A stretch of DNA of 64,000 nt from Lachnospiraceae bacterium (GCA_900199595.1 FZRB01000002.1:62001-126000); one strand, 5' to 3'. Positions 8,501 through 17,745 are shown, numbered from the stretch's first letter. The notes: generated by a model not told the origin, from the letters alone. A program made the numbers and translations.

Positions 8501-10181
8501 TACCCTTTTGAGGTATAAATGTACTGGTATCTATTATTTTGCTGAGATTACCATATTCAGTTGACCAGCCGGCAAACTGCTTCATGTCATCATTTATGTA
8601 ATTTGGTGTTGGAAGATATCCGATTGGTCTTTCATCTGAGAATATAAACGAAGCATTGGATACGTTTCTGGAATCACGAAAATAGAAAAGTGTCCCGTAT
8701 TCATTTCCTTCATCGCCTTCTCTTGCATCAGTAGTCAGAGTAACACGAACACCATCCTTAGGTATAGCATAGAGAGTTGTAGTTTTATCCGGAACATATG
8801 AATCAGATGGAGTTATTCCAGTTCCGTCAGGTTTCGTATTCCAGTGACTAAATGCTTTATCGGTTTCATTCCAATCATCATCATACCATGAAATCCAATA
8901 ATCATTTCCTATATTACATACGTCTCCCGGATCTATCTCAAAAGATGTATAAGAATCATGTATTTGTCCGCCGTTTCCATCGAGATAGATATAATAAATC
9001 TCAGAATACTGTGCATAGACTGTTATGTTCTTATCAGGAACATAGTTATAAGTTATTTCAGTACCTGTACCATCCTTTTCTGTATAGAAGGCTATACATT
9101 TCCAGGATTTATCCTGATCATCAGTATAATTAAAACTTCTATATGGAATATTATTCAATACATTTCCTTTTGCAACTCTCACCTCTTGTGTATAACTATG
9201 TCCAGAATCCAGGTTTGAATCAAAAGTCACAGTATAGTATGTTTCCCATATAGCATATAAGATTATGTCTTCACCACTTTGTGGGAGAAGATCATAAAAA
9301 GAGGCAGCTTTCTCACCATCTTTATCAGTACTCCAGTAATCATAAATCACATTATCATCACCAGATGAAAGCTGACTATTTGGATAATAAAGCGGATCAT
9401 AACTAAAATAATCAGCCTCGCTTGGTTTTACTCCATTAGGATAGGTAAATGTAACTGTTGTCTGATTAGTTAGATACCTTTGTGTTGTCCTATTTCCTTT
9501 ATAGCTTTCATAATAATAATCTATAGTTCCCTTTTCTGTGTTAACTTTATAAGTAAGGGAATATCCGTCAACAAATACAGCATAGAGATCCATATTCTGT
9601 AATACAGCGAATCCATCTGTATCCTGTATCACGTCATCCTGCGTTGCATTTTCACTTAAAGCCCATCCTACAAAAGCCCTTTCAGTACCATTGGGATAAC
9701 AGCAGATACTCACATCCAGAAGTGAATCCTCTTCATTCAGATTATCCTTTACATATGTATCACTTCCATCGAAGAATTTACCTTCTCCTGCATGATAAGT
9801 AATAGAATGATTCCATAAAGCAGTGATTGTCATATCTTCAGTTGTTTGGATATAATACGCAGAACGGCCTTCTTCATCAACCCAGTAATTAAAATTCATA
9901 CGATTTATCTCTGTTCCAAATGAAGGAAGAACAACTCCTTCAATTGAATCGAGATATACATATTCTCCTGCTTTTACCTGAATAGAATTAGAATACTGTA
10001 TATCACCTATCTTATAGTTTTTTTCCTCAAAGAAACTTTCATTTATTCCATAATTAAATGTAATAGTAACAGTTTCTTCTGATTCTTCGCCTTCTGCTCT
10101 GGAATTTATATTAGGACCAATAACAAATACCATCGCAAGGATAAGGCCAAACAACATAATTAACCCTTTTTTTAACCTCAT
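5544..10181 (-). CDS. Large secreted protein with InlB-like B-repeats, Ig-like domain and C-terminal LRR_5 repeats
   Basis: A 1545-residue exported surface protein of unknown ligand. It has a signal peptide (about 1-29). About ten Listeria-Bacteroides (InlB B-type) repeats follow to about residue 1030; most end in (L/F)YA(V/I)W and contain YxxNGGxI-like starts. Next come a Big_2 Ig-like domain beginning VTGVRLSKDKLTL, a helical and beta region, and a Pro/Thr-rich linker (PTATPT-type). The C-terminus has BspA-type LRR_5 repeats (VTIPATVETIGKSAFEGC pattern) and ends in a lysine-rich tail, AAYKGKYK. No sortase motif was seen. AGGAGG precedes the start. The gene begins 18 bases after the preceding LRR protein gene, so both form an operon. 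Adhesion or substrate attachment is inferred only from the domains. Confidence 0.85.
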   Translation of the reverse strand: MRLKKGLIMLFGLILAMVFVIGPNINSRAEGEESEETVTITFNYGINESFFEEKNYKIGDIQYSNSIQVKAGEYVYLDSIEGVVLPSFGTEINRMNFNYWVDEEGRSAYYIQTTEDMTITALWNHSITYHAGEGKFFDGSDTYVKDNLNEEDSLLDVSICCYPNGTERAFVGWALSENATQDDVIQDTDGFAVLQNMDLYAVFVDGYSLTYKVNTEKGTIDYYYESYKGNRTTQRYLTNQTTVTFTYPNGVKPSEADYFSYDPLYYPNSQLSSGDDNVIYDYWSTDKDGEKAASFYDLLPQSGEDIILYAIWETYYTVTFDSNLDSGHSYTQEVRVAKGNVLNNIPYRSFNYTDDQDKSWKCIAFYTEKDGTGTEITYNYVPDKNITVYAQYSEIYYIYLDGNGGQIHDSYTSFEIDPGDVCNIGNDYWISWYDDDWNETDKAFSHWNTKPDGTGITPSDSYVPDKTTTLYAIPKDGVRVTLTTDAREGDEGNEYGTLFYFRDSRNVSNASFIFSDERPIGYLPTPNYINDDMKQFAGWSTEYGNLSKIIDTSTFIPQKGMNEEMTLYAVWYDMVPMNYHANGGKFSWYEDEVMSSSEIKGKKFTPYSYDEPYMSDGYLFAGWASRDGSSTVIPYGKSFTASESMDFYAVWEKGYTITLDGNGGSIHYMSPSGHEHHGESDKAVFAIKKGATVLEPSDSSGSGQVSGYHKDNLILVGFSKTKNGEPVDLETYIPDKDETFYAIWKEPCVVTYDPGEGKFADYYSGEVQKDYVDKGDTITSFPEVESEVKTLIGWFTDIGTDKEKMFDLDTPVNENITVTAKWSDTTEKVMISFDAGKDGSIYHNSKYVQKVSISVGKGAYIDLSRYYASQDNNENSFVGWKTDGFEWMYGASNRYYTANKDTDFTAIWHSAEYITVTFNGNGGIVDAINGDIDSAAVVNIKARKDYSLGYTYVALKDDDKYVFTGWYLDKECTKLAASVSRICNYVPSENITLYAGWEEKTIAVTGVRLSKDKLTLGISGDDADTFALGYVIYPTNATNDKVTYSSSSSAVASVNDNGLITAVGAGEATITVTTADGGFKAECKVVVNSVTVASVKEKIDNLTTSLDSITDAKKAEEAVKKALEEIGGSERLSELVANDSSVADKMKDLEDAYKTAANITVKDPDSKENRNVLKEVFGISDQDVDGSVDVSGAALNAEPDETIGLSIKNVTDGQKTDIDNKFDNDKQLDIELVKGDGTEVKELSSPVTVTLPIPSGMIKSKLYILHFLEDGTYELIRPVFKNNTMKITVSHFSRFVIAELAENASSGDKPSPTATPTAIKPSPTAAKPTPTSSNIPVGPTTAPTSDVKPSASPEAVKDGATVSETGSTATYKVNSAADKTVTYTGDSKASGKVTVKSSIKVGNNTYTVVAIANNAFKKKNITAVTIPATVETIGKSAFEGCAKLKTVTIKGSKLKTIGDNAFKGCKVLSKITIPKSVTKVGKQAFANCTKLKTITVKSKKTKFLKNSLKKVPSSAKVKLPKMTSKEKKAFKKMLKKTAAYKGKYK

Positions 10182-10199
10182 ACTCTGTCCTCCTTGTGA

Positions 10200-12119
10200 T
10201 TATTTATATTTCCCTTTATAGCCTCCACTCTTGAAAAGCTTTTTATATGCTTTCTTCTGTTTCTTTGGAAGCTTAGCTGTTGCCGATTTCGGAACGCTCT
10301 TGAAGGCATTCTTTCCTACCTTCTTTAAGCTTGTTGACTTGACAGTGATAGTTTTAAGTTTCTTGCAGCCACTAAAAGCATTACTTGAAATTTCTGTCAC
10401 TCCCTTCGGAATAGTAACAGTATTCAGCTTTGCACAGTTTTTAAATGCGCCACTGCCTATCTTAGTAACCGATGACGGAATAGTAACTTTCTCTATCTTC
10501 TTATTATTTGCAAATGCGTTCTTTGAAACTGAAGTAACCTTAGCCTCTACTCCATTAACCTCAACCTTTGAAGGTATGGTCACCTTCTTGCCTGAAGATT
10601 TAGGCGCTTTATATTCAACTTCAACCTTGCCATTCTCTGACTTGGTAACTGTATAAGTTGCTCCTGTCTTTTCATCAGTATCAGTGGTTCCCTTCTTTAC
10701 CTCAGGAGTTTTTTCAGGAGAAGCCGTTGCAGTTGGTGTTGGTGTTGGATCTACAGGCTGTGTTTTTTCAGGAGAAGCTGTTGCTGTTGGTGTCGGATTC
10801 GAGTTTTTTGCCTTAGGCGTAAACTTTATTACATCATTCATAATAATGAATTCGTACATTGTAGGAACCTGATATCCCACCAGTTCATAACCATTTGCCT
10901 CCATATACTCTTCTGCCTGTTTTTTGTTTGTTACTTCAGCGATAACTGTAGTTTTACCAGCATCCATAGTCCACGGAGCCATAAACTGACCATTTATTTC
11001 AAACGATTTATCTTCCTTTTGAACCTCTACGAGACAGAAGTCTGTAACGGTAGCATCTATAGGAGAAATGTCTATATTTAACATTATTTTAGGCATAATT
11101 GCGTAAGTTTTATTACTCTTTTTATATGCACAAAACATGGTATCCTCGGGATTAGCAACTTCCGTTGAATTAAGCCATGCATATACTCCAATTAATCCAT
11201 CGTCTATCAAAAGATCATCTGGTATTCCTTCAGTAACCTGCTGAGGATTATCCAATTCCTGCGCCTGCGTATAGAATGGACAAGTAAACCACTTATCATT
11301 ATGTTTTTCTATATACGAGTAATAATTTTCATTTTCCTTACTCTTTATATATAATTTGCCTTCCTTATCCTTATATAACAATTCTGAGGAAACTGAGCGA
11401 TATGCCATTAAATCATTATTTATATATGTCTTCTCAAAATATCCTTCATTTTTAATTGTTTGATAATTAAGTTTTTCTGATATTTCTCCATCCCATGAAA
11501 GAACCGAGCTTATATCATCACCCTTACACCAGATAAACTCCAGATTATTACCACCTTGCTGTTGATCTCCACTATTAAAGGTAACTGCAGCCTCTGATCC
11601 AATATGAATCGAACTATCTACGTAATAAGATTTATCCACTTCAAATGGCGGAGGTGTAGTACCACTCATTCTTCCACTGGTGTGTTCTGTTTTATTCTCG
11701 TTTATTACAAGACTTCCTGATCCTTCTATTGATATTCCTGTACGCATAGAAGAAATAGTTCCAATAGAATTATCTCCGATTAATACTATTTTAAAATTTG
11801 TATCCATTCCATCAAGAAACAGACTTAGTAACGGATTTTTATAATCCTTAATGGTAAGAGTATTGTTACTCTTATCATAACTAAGGCCTTCATAAGGATT
11901 TGCGTATTCCTCAGGTTGACTTCCCCAATAGTTATATAAATATTTTTCTGTATATATGCACTCCCCATCAGGTTTTGATGCATCCTCAATCCTTATATAG
12001 CCTTCTATCTCATTTCCGTCAGCACTGACCGGTATAGTAACAAACATACCACATACCATAACCAACGAAAGTGATAAAGCCTTTATCCTTCTAAGTAACG
12101 ATTTCTTATTTATAATCAT
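10200..12119 (-). CDS. Secreted protein with C-terminal LRR_5 repeats and YKGKYK tail
   Basis: A 639-residue exported protein, first gene of the operon with the InlB-repeat protein. A signal peptide (about 1-33) is followed by a region with NNTLTIKDY and GSLVINEN motifs, reminiscent of beta-helical carbohydrate-binding domains, then an unrecognised middle. The linker is Pro/Thr-rich (TPTATASPEKT, partly duplicated). Four or so LRR_5 repeats end in KLFKSGGYKGKYK. This tail closely matches that of the next gene's product, suggesting common handling at the cell surface. GGAGGTGA lies before the start. Transcription is divergent from the HTH regulator at 12309, a plausible controller. Confidence 0.8.
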   Translation of the reverse strand: MIINKKSLLRRIKALSLSLVMVCGMFVTIPVSADGNEIEGYIRIEDASKPDGECIYTEKYLYNYWGSQPEEYANPYEGLSYDKSNNTLTIKDYKNPLLSLFLDGMDTNFKIVLIGDNSIGTISSMRTGISIEGSGSLVINENKTEHTSGRMSGTTPPPFEVDKSYYVDSSIHIGSEAAVTFNSGDQQQGGNNLEFIWCKGDDISSVLSWDGEISEKLNYQTIKNEGYFEKTYINNDLMAYRSVSSELLYKDKEGKLYIKSKENENYYSYIEKHNDKWFTCPFYTQAQELDNPQQVTEGIPDDLLIDDGLIGVYAWLNSTEVANPEDTMFCAYKKSNKTYAIMPKIMLNIDISPIDATVTDFCLVEVQKEDKSFEINGQFMAPWTMDAGKTTVIAEVTNKKQAEEYMEANGYELVGYQVPTMYEFIIMNDVIKFTPKAKNSNPTPTATASPEKTQPVDPTPTPTATASPEKTPEVKKGTTDTDEKTGATYTVTKSENGKVEVEYKAPKSSGKKVTIPSKVEVNGVEAKVTSVSKNAFANNKKIEKVTIPSSVTKIGSGAFKNCAKLNTVTIPKGVTEISSNAFSGCKKLKTITVKSTSLKKVGKNAFKSVPKSATAKLPKKQKKAYKKLFKSGGYKGKYK

Positions 12120-12202
12120 TATAAGTTCACCTCCAGTTAATTTTTTCTATGAGTAATAAAACATAATGAAATTATAACAAATCACAGAATTTTAGTATAT
12201 GT

Positions 12203-12221
12203 ATTGACAGAAAATGTCAAT
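12203..12221. promoter_or_regulatory. Candidate operator: perfect inverted repeat in a divergent promoter region
   Basis: ATTGACA-GAAAA-TGTCAAT is a perfect 7-bp inverted repeat between the surface-protein operon and the HTH regulator gene. A third half-site, TGTCAAT, lies at 12231-12237. TTGACA-like boxes occur on both strands here, so the repeat may overlap -35 elements. Binding by the adjacent regulator is inferred from position. Confidence 0.55.
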
Positions 12222-12308
12222 GACTTTTTTTGTCAATTGTGTTATATTGAAAGAAATCCTTTGCAACATCCAGGATGATAAAATTACTATTATTCGGAGG
12301 TTTTCCCC

Positions 12309-13724
12309 ATGTTAAATGTTTATCTTGACCGAATCATGACTGTTCTCGGCCTTCAGGGAAGGGAGCTGGCGGAATACTCCGGCTTCAATCCATCGATCAT
12401 CAGCAATATGCGTACCGGAAAGCGTGTACCTGATGCTTCCAGCACCACCATTGTGAAGCTGACTGACGGCATAGTTATGTGGGCAAATGATAATGAAAAA
12501 ATGGATGTTCTCATGAATCTTCTTAAAAAAGAAGGAATCGATGTCGATAATAATTCGCCTCAGATGTCCATAATCCTTCTCCTTTACAGAGACCGGCCGG
12601 AAAATATCAGCATTCATAAAACAGCAATTAAGGAAGCGCGTTTATTACATTTTTCCGAAAAGCTGTGCGCCGTAACTGATATGCTGAATCTGTCAAATGT
12701 GAAGCTGGGAAAAGCATTAAATGTCGATCCTTCATACATAAGCAGATTCAAAAACGGGCAGAGAATTCCCAAGACCGATTCAAAACTTCTTGAGAATCTG
12801 TGTAAATCTATATATGGAAGAGCACTTACAAAGGATAAGAAGCGTGAACTAGCTGAACTGATAAATTATCCAACTGATGGGGAATTAAATGATATAGCCA
12901 TGTATCCATTCTTCAGACAATGGCTTTGTGACCTCAACAACAGCTATCTTTCCATCATGCAGCTGCTTTCAACCATAGACTCCTTCTCTCCTGAAATAAC
13001 AGATAAGCTGTTTCCTTACGAAGAAGTAAGAAAGAGTCTGTTAGAAAAGGAAATATTAGCTGAATATCCCGGAACAAAGGGACTTCAGCAGGCCAGCGAG
13101 CTTTTTCTCATGACAGCCATAGAAAAGGGATGCCGCGAGGTTCTTCTTTATTCAGACGAGAATATGGACTGGATGATACTTGACAAGCATTTCCGCCTCA
13201 GATGGATGAGCCTGATGATGGAATTGATTAAGAGAGGAATTCGCATAAGAATAATTCATAACATAGACAGATCTGTGCAGGAAATGATAGAGGGCATCAG
13301 GAGCTGGATGCCTCTGTATCTCTCCGGACTTGTTGAACCTTATTATCTTAACAATTCACCCGGAGACAGATTCTCCCATACCATGTTTATCGTTCCCGGC
13401 GAATGCGCTATAACAGCCTTTAATATAAACTCAAAAGAGAACATTGGGGTTTATCACTTTACGAAAGAACCCGAACTCGTCAAAATATACGAGAATGAAT
13501 ATAACTATCTTCTGGAAAATGGAAATCCTCTGGTGAAAGCATATTATGGAAAAGAAAATAAATACCACGCTGCAGCGCCAATAGATAATGAGAGATTAAA
13601 AAATATAAGCATATCACTGAATAATAATTCTGTGATAATTAATAAACTGAACAACCCTAAAATGACCTTTGTTTTCCTTCATCCTCTTATGTGTGATGCA
13701 TTCCGGGCATTTTTAAATCAATAA
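12309..13724 (+). CDS. Double XRE-type HTH transcriptional regulator with unidentified C-terminal domain
   Basis: A 471-residue cytoplasmic protein. Two helix-turn-helix segments resemble XRE/Cro-type DNA-binding domains: one at about residues 12-40 (LAEYSGFNPSIISNMRTGKR) and one at about 118-150 (LGKALNVDPSYISRFKNGQR). The two share the xxSxISxxxxGxR pattern, suggesting duplication. The C-terminal 250 residues were not assigned to a family; a stretch with IKRGIRIRIIH and later YHFT is reminiscent of PLD-like sensor domains of some regulators, weak evidence only. GGAGG precedes the start. The gene is divergent from the surface-protein operon, with a perfect inverted repeat between them, so it may regulate that operon and itself. 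Confidence 0.75.
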   Translation: MLNVYLDRIMTVLGLQGRELAEYSGFNPSIISNMRTGKRVPDASSTTIVKLTDGIVMWANDNEKMDVLMNLLKKEGIDVDNNSPQMSIILLLYRDRPENISIHKTAIKEARLLHFSEKLCAVTDMLNLSNVKLGKALNVDPSYISRFKNGQRIPKTDSKLLENLCKSIYGRALTKDKKRELAELINYPTDGELNDIAMYPFFRQWLCDLNNSYLSIMQLLSTIDSFSPEITDKLFPYEEVRKSLLEKEILAEYPGTKGLQQASELFLMTAIEKGCREVLLYSDENMDWMILDKHFRLRWMSLMMELIKRGIRIRIIHNIDRSVQEMIEGIRSWMPLYLSGLVEPYYLNNSPGDRFSHTMFIVPGECAITAFNINSKENIGVYHFTKEPELVKIYENEYNYLLENGNPLVKAYYGKENKYHAAAPIDNERLKNISISLNNNSVIINKLNNPKMTFVFLHPLMCDAFRAFLNQ

Positions 13725-13754
13725 AACGTGCATTGCTAAATGCACAACAACAAA

Positions 13755-13778
13755 GAAAGCCGCTTCTCAGCGGCTTTC
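13755..13778 (+). terminator. Hairpin after the HTH regulator gene
   Basis: GAAAGCCGC-TTCTCA-GCGGCTTTC, a perfect 9-bp stem 31 bases after the stop. The T-run after the stem is poor on the plus strand, while the minus-strand side is T-rich, so it may act in both directions. Confidence 0.6.
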
Positions 13779-13910
13779 TCGTATGAAAAAATGTGGGGGA
13801 AGGTATAGAATCCTTCATTTGGAACATCTTTAATATAACAAGTAATTATGAAGAACCTTTGTTGTAATTGTGAAGAAATAATGAAGTTATTTCCTCAAAT
13901 TATTATCTTT

Positions 13911-16658
13911 TTATCTGACAAAGGTATAAAACTCATTCCCCTGGTCCTCACAATCCAGTAAAAACTCATATCTCTGGACCTTAACTTCTTTATCCTGCAT
14001 CGGATCATAATATCTTATAAAATCGTCATTATAACTTACAACCAGAACATATCCATCTTCTATCTTTGCTACAAAAGGACTTCCATCGCTCAGATATCCA
14101 ATAGCCGTATCCAGCAGAACTCCTGATATATTGATACCCTTAGCGGTAGAATCATACATTTCAAAGCTTTCAACAAAGTTTGCCGTTGTTCTGACCTCAT
14201 CATAATCTGCCGCCACACCTGCTGCCAGAAGACACATATAATTGCAGGCCGCGAAACTGTCATCAGCAGAATCTACAGATTTATAGTTAAATGTTCCGGC
14301 AACCGTGAGATAAGGTCTGATTATCTTATCTCTGTACATAATAGAGCCCTTGCCATCAACAACAAATCCTCCATTATCATATACGTCATTAATTGCCTTT
14401 CCAACACTATCCGAAGCACTTCTGATTCCGGATGGCCCATATACATATGCAGCTGAATAATCCAGCTCATGATTTGTATACTCAATATCCGATGTATCCA
14501 GAGCAGCCGAAACCTTAGTGAACAGCTCTTCATTTCCTGATCTCAGATATACACTTACAGGAAATCTCAGACAGAGCTCTTTATTTCCAACCTCATTTTC
14601 GTTGAACAGAACTCTTACATAATCAGCCTCTTCCTCAGGTCTGTAGGTCAGATAATCATCCTGAGCATCCTTTATCTCACCGGTCTCCTCATCAACAGAT
14701 TTTCTTCTGAAATAGATGGTATTTCCTTCTACGCTGACCCGGGATATAAGTATCCCCTCTCGTTCATATTTTTTAACCTGGGATCCATCACGGTGAACCA
14801 AGAAAATACTGTCATACAAAAACTTAGGTGTACCGTCTTTTTCCTTGGAAACATTTTCGGCCTTTGCAGCACCGTACATGATATCATTTCCGACAAAACC
14901 AAGGAGCTTAAGCCTATGACCTTTAAGCTTTTTCGTAACCTCTGTTCTTTTTGCAAAATCTATAATAGTTATTTCTTTTGTTTTAGTAAGATCCTGATTA
15001 TCCGGAAAAGCTATAACCTTCATATCATCGGATACTGCAGCATGTCCGGACGGAAGATTCTCCACTCTTTCCTCAACCTTGCCTGAGAAAACGTCTATCG
15101 AAAGCATTTTATCGCCTATAAGAAGATAGAACACTCTGTCTTTTTTATCATAATATGCAAGTTTTCCTACCGACAGCTTCATCTCATCCAGACATAGATT
15201 CGACGAAATATATTTCAGCTCTCTTAAAGTTGTTTCTTTTATATTATATTCGTAAAGAATAACTCCGGTACTTCCCTCTCTCGGACCCTCATTTATCCTT
15301 CCGAACACAACAAAATCAAGTGCATCCTTATCAAGCGAAAGAAGCTTTATTTCGTAACCTTCCTGAGGTGAACGTTCCATCTCAGCTTCATCACTTGAGG
15401 TTCCATATATACTGGAATAGGTTCTGTTGTCACTGTCATATAGCCACAGACTGTTATCCGCCACAAATGCAAGTATCTCGGAATCCTTATCGGTTATGTA
15501 CTCCGGACTTTCATCAGCCATAAGTCCCAGGACCAGTGAATTTGTAGAAGGATCTATACCCTCGGCATTAAAATCCTGATATATATATCTCCTGTAATCA
15601 CTGACCTTGATGGCCGCTGCTCCATTATCATAATCAAGTGAGAGATACTCGGAAACTGCAAAGGTCTTTGCCTTTTCCTTGTACTCAGATATTGTTTTAT
15701 ATCTCATCTCGATAAGAGCACTTGTATCGGTTACCTCTTTGATCTTCGGTATAGCCTCTCCAAGTCTTTCCATTCTGATTCCACTCATTATCACATCTTC
15801 ATATGAGGATTCAAGTGTTACATAGCTTGGATTACCATTTGACTTTACGCTTACGAAGCTGCTCGCATTATATACAGCACTGTCACCTTCAAGACTGCCG
15901 AAGATACTTGACAGATCCACCTCATTTATTCCTGACATAGCATCAGTAGAGGTCGCCAAAGATTTGTCAGAACTCTTACTGCTTTTTTCCTTCTTCATAT
16001 CAGCAAGAACACCTGATACATTGAAGGTTGTTATGGCATCTGTATTACTTGCCAGATCCATAAGTTCTTTATTTGCGTCATATACCGCGTCAGTAAATTT
16101 ACCGGCAAACTGAATAAATCCATCCAGCTTTGAATCATCCAGGCAGACTACGCGAGTATAATAATTTATTGTTTTTGAATTCTCTATAACCTTTATAACA
16201 AAGCTGTATTCAGTCCCTGTGGTCATATTCATTCTAAGACTGGTCTGATACAGATTGTACTCACTGGTTCCGAGAATCTCTTCATAATCTTTCTTCTTGT
16301 CAGATATAAATCTGAAATCTCCCTCCTCAATGAGATTATCCCCATTAAAGGATCTGAGTTCATACTTTATATCTGCCCCGTTTGTCACCATATCACTCAG
16401 CAGAACACTTATTTCTCTGGAAGAATCCAGAGGCAGAATAGAATCTCTGTAAAGGCTGGTATCTATTGTATTAGTATATCCCAGCATACTGTTCATCGGT
16501 TTATTTCCATGAACCATGTACGCTTTAGGCATAGTCGGATTATAGCCCTCTACTGCACGGGTTGTTCTGTTTCGATTCTGTATGAAGTTAAATGAAAGAG
16601 TTGAACCAATAAAAATTAATACAAATAGAATCAACCCGAAAAGTGTTCTTTTAAACAT
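13911..16658 (-). CDS. Membrane-anchored extracytoplasmic protein of unknown function
   Basis: A 915-residue protein with one N-terminal membrane segment (about 5-25) and the rest predicted outside the cell. No family was recognised with confidence. The middle (about 330-690) has beta-rich repeats such as ILAFVADNSLWLYDSD and KLAYYDKKDRVFYLLIGD, like a beta-propeller. The last 110 residues (GVLLDTAIGYLSDGSPFVA, then VLVVSYNDDFIRYYDP) resemble the end of C39/papain-like peptidase domains; catalytic residues were not confirmed. It starts 10 bases after the pfkA stop with AGGTAG as SD, so it is probably co-transcribed with pfkA. Why a surface protein follows phosphofructokinase is not evident. 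Confidence 0.75.
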   Translation of the reverse strand: MFKRTLFGLILFVLIFIGSTLSFNFIQNRNRTTRAVEGYNPTMPKAYMVHGNKPMNSMLGYTNTIDTSLYRDSILPLDSSREISVLLSDMVTNGADIKYELRSFNGDNLIEEGDFRFISDKKKDYEEILGTSEYNLYQTSLRMNMTTGTEYSFVIKVIENSKTINYYTRVVCLDDSKLDGFIQFAGKFTDAVYDANKELMDLASNTDAITTFNVSGVLADMKKEKSSKSSDKSLATSTDAMSGINEVDLSSIFGSLEGDSAVYNASSFVSVKSNGNPSYVTLESSYEDVIMSGIRMERLGEAIPKIKEVTDTSALIEMRYKTISEYKEKAKTFAVSEYLSLDYDNGAAAIKVSDYRRYIYQDFNAEGIDPSTNSLVLGLMADESPEYITDKDSEILAFVADNSLWLYDSDNRTYSSIYGTSSDEAEMERSPQEGYEIKLLSLDKDALDFVVFGRINEGPREGSTGVILYEYNIKETTLRELKYISSNLCLDEMKLSVGKLAYYDKKDRVFYLLIGDKMLSIDVFSGKVEERVENLPSGHAAVSDDMKVIAFPDNQDLTKTKEITIIDFAKRTEVTKKLKGHRLKLLGFVGNDIMYGAAKAENVSKEKDGTPKFLYDSIFLVHRDGSQVKKYEREGILISRVSVEGNTIYFRRKSVDEETGEIKDAQDDYLTYRPEEEADYVRVLFNENEVGNKELCLRFPVSVYLRSGNEELFTKVSAALDTSDIEYTNHELDYSAAYVYGPSGIRSASDSVGKAINDVYDNGGFVVDGKGSIMYRDKIIRPYLTVAGTFNYKSVDSADDSFAACNYMCLLAAGVAADYDEVRTTANFVESFEMYDSTAKGINISGVLLDTAIGYLSDGSPFVAKIEDGYVLVVSYNDDFIRYYDPMQDKEVKVQRYEFLLDCEDQGNEFYTFVR

Positions 16659-16668
16659 TATCTACCTG

Positions 16669-17745
16669 TTAATCACCGAATGAAATTCCGAGTGTTTTAG
16701 CCTCCTGAATAAGCTGATCATCTGGGTCTACATATTTAAGCTTGCCTGCTGATTCTTCCATAGGTATAGCTGTAACTTCATTATTCTTGAATACAACCAG
16801 CTTTCCGAAATCCTTTTCCTTGAACAGCTCAGCTGCCTTTGCACCGAAGCGGCTTGACAGAACTCTGTCATAAGCATCCGGATTTCCACCTCTCTGAGTA
16901 TGTCCCGGAACTGCTACTCTTACTTCAGCATTAGGATATTTACTCTGAATTTCATCTGCTATCTCATATGCTATTGAAGGATACTTCTTCTCAGCAAGCT
17001 TTGCCTTCTTCTCTTTCTTTGGAAGCTTTGCAACTTCCTTTGAGATAGCGCCTTCAGCTACAACTATAATGGCAAACTTTTTGCCCATTTTCTTACGTTT
17101 CTCTATAGTCTTATAAATCTTCTTCATATCATAAGGAATTTCCGGAAGAAGTATTACGTCAGCACCACCTGCTACACCAGCATAAAGAGTTATCCATCCA
17201 ACCTTGTGACCCATGGTCTCTATAACAAAAACTCTGTTATGAGACTCAGCTGTTGTATAGATACAGTCAATAGCATGAGTTGCAACATCAATAGCGCTCT
17301 GGAATCCAAATGTTACGTCCGTTCCCCAGATATCATTATCGATAGTCTTCGGAAGACCGATTACATTTAACCCCTCCTGATATAATCTGTGAGCTGTCTT
17401 CTGTGATCCGTTTCCACCAAGCACGAACAGACCGTCAAGTTCAAGCTTCTTATAAGTCTTAATCATAGCCGGAACCTTTTCAACACCGTCATCTGTAGGT
17501 GTATCTATATATTTGAAAGGGACACGTGATGTACCAAGAACAGTACCACCTTTTGCAAGAAGACCGGAGAATTCCATTGGCTCCATCTTCTTATAATTTC
17601 CATAGATCAAGCCCTTATATCCTTCAAGGAAACCATAGATTTCAACATCCTTGAAAAGATTCTCCATGCCCTTTACTACACCTCTCATTGTCGGATTGAG
17701 TGCCTGGCAGTCGCCGCCACTTGTCAGAATTCCTATTTTTTTCAT
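16669..17745 (-). CDS. pfkA: 6-phosphofructokinase
   Basis: Phosphorylates fructose 6-phosphate to fructose 1,6-bisphosphate. The 358-residue protein has the N-terminal GILTSGGD loop, catalytic TIDND in PKTIDND, the substrate motif MGHKVGW, and the PGHTQRGG motif. Residues that separate phosphoryl donors are mixed: GGNGS keeps the small glycine typical of ATP enzymes, while the lysine in PKTIDND is typical of PPi enzymes. The Asp usual in GGDGS is Asn here. This G/K combination occurs in some ATP-dependent clades, so ATP is the more likely donor, but this is not settled. The start at 17745 was chosen for GAGGAGG just upstream. A tandem repeat and hairpin lie in the leader. Confidence 0.88.
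   Translation of the reverse strand: MKKIGILTSGGDCQALNPTMRGVVKGMENLFKDVEIYGFLEGYKGLIYGNYKKMEPMEFSGLLAKGGTVLGTSRVPFKYIDTPTDDGVEKVPAMIKTYKKLELDGLFVLGGNGSQKTAHRLYQEGLNVIGLPKTIDNDIWGTDVTFGFQSAIDVATHAIDCIYTTAESHNRVFVIETMGHKVGWITLYAGVAGGADVILLPEIPYDMKKIYKTIEKRKKMGKKFAIIVVAEGAISKEVAKLPKKEKKAKLAEKKYPSIAYEIADEIQSKYPNAEVRVAVPGHTQRGGNPDAYDRVLSSRFGAKAAELFKEKDFGKLVVFKNNEVTAIPMEESAGKLKYVDPDDQLIQEAKTLGISFGD

Noticed and set aside
13755-13778. Possible small RNA after the HTH regulator
   Set aside because: Only a simple hairpin is visible; a terminator explains it.
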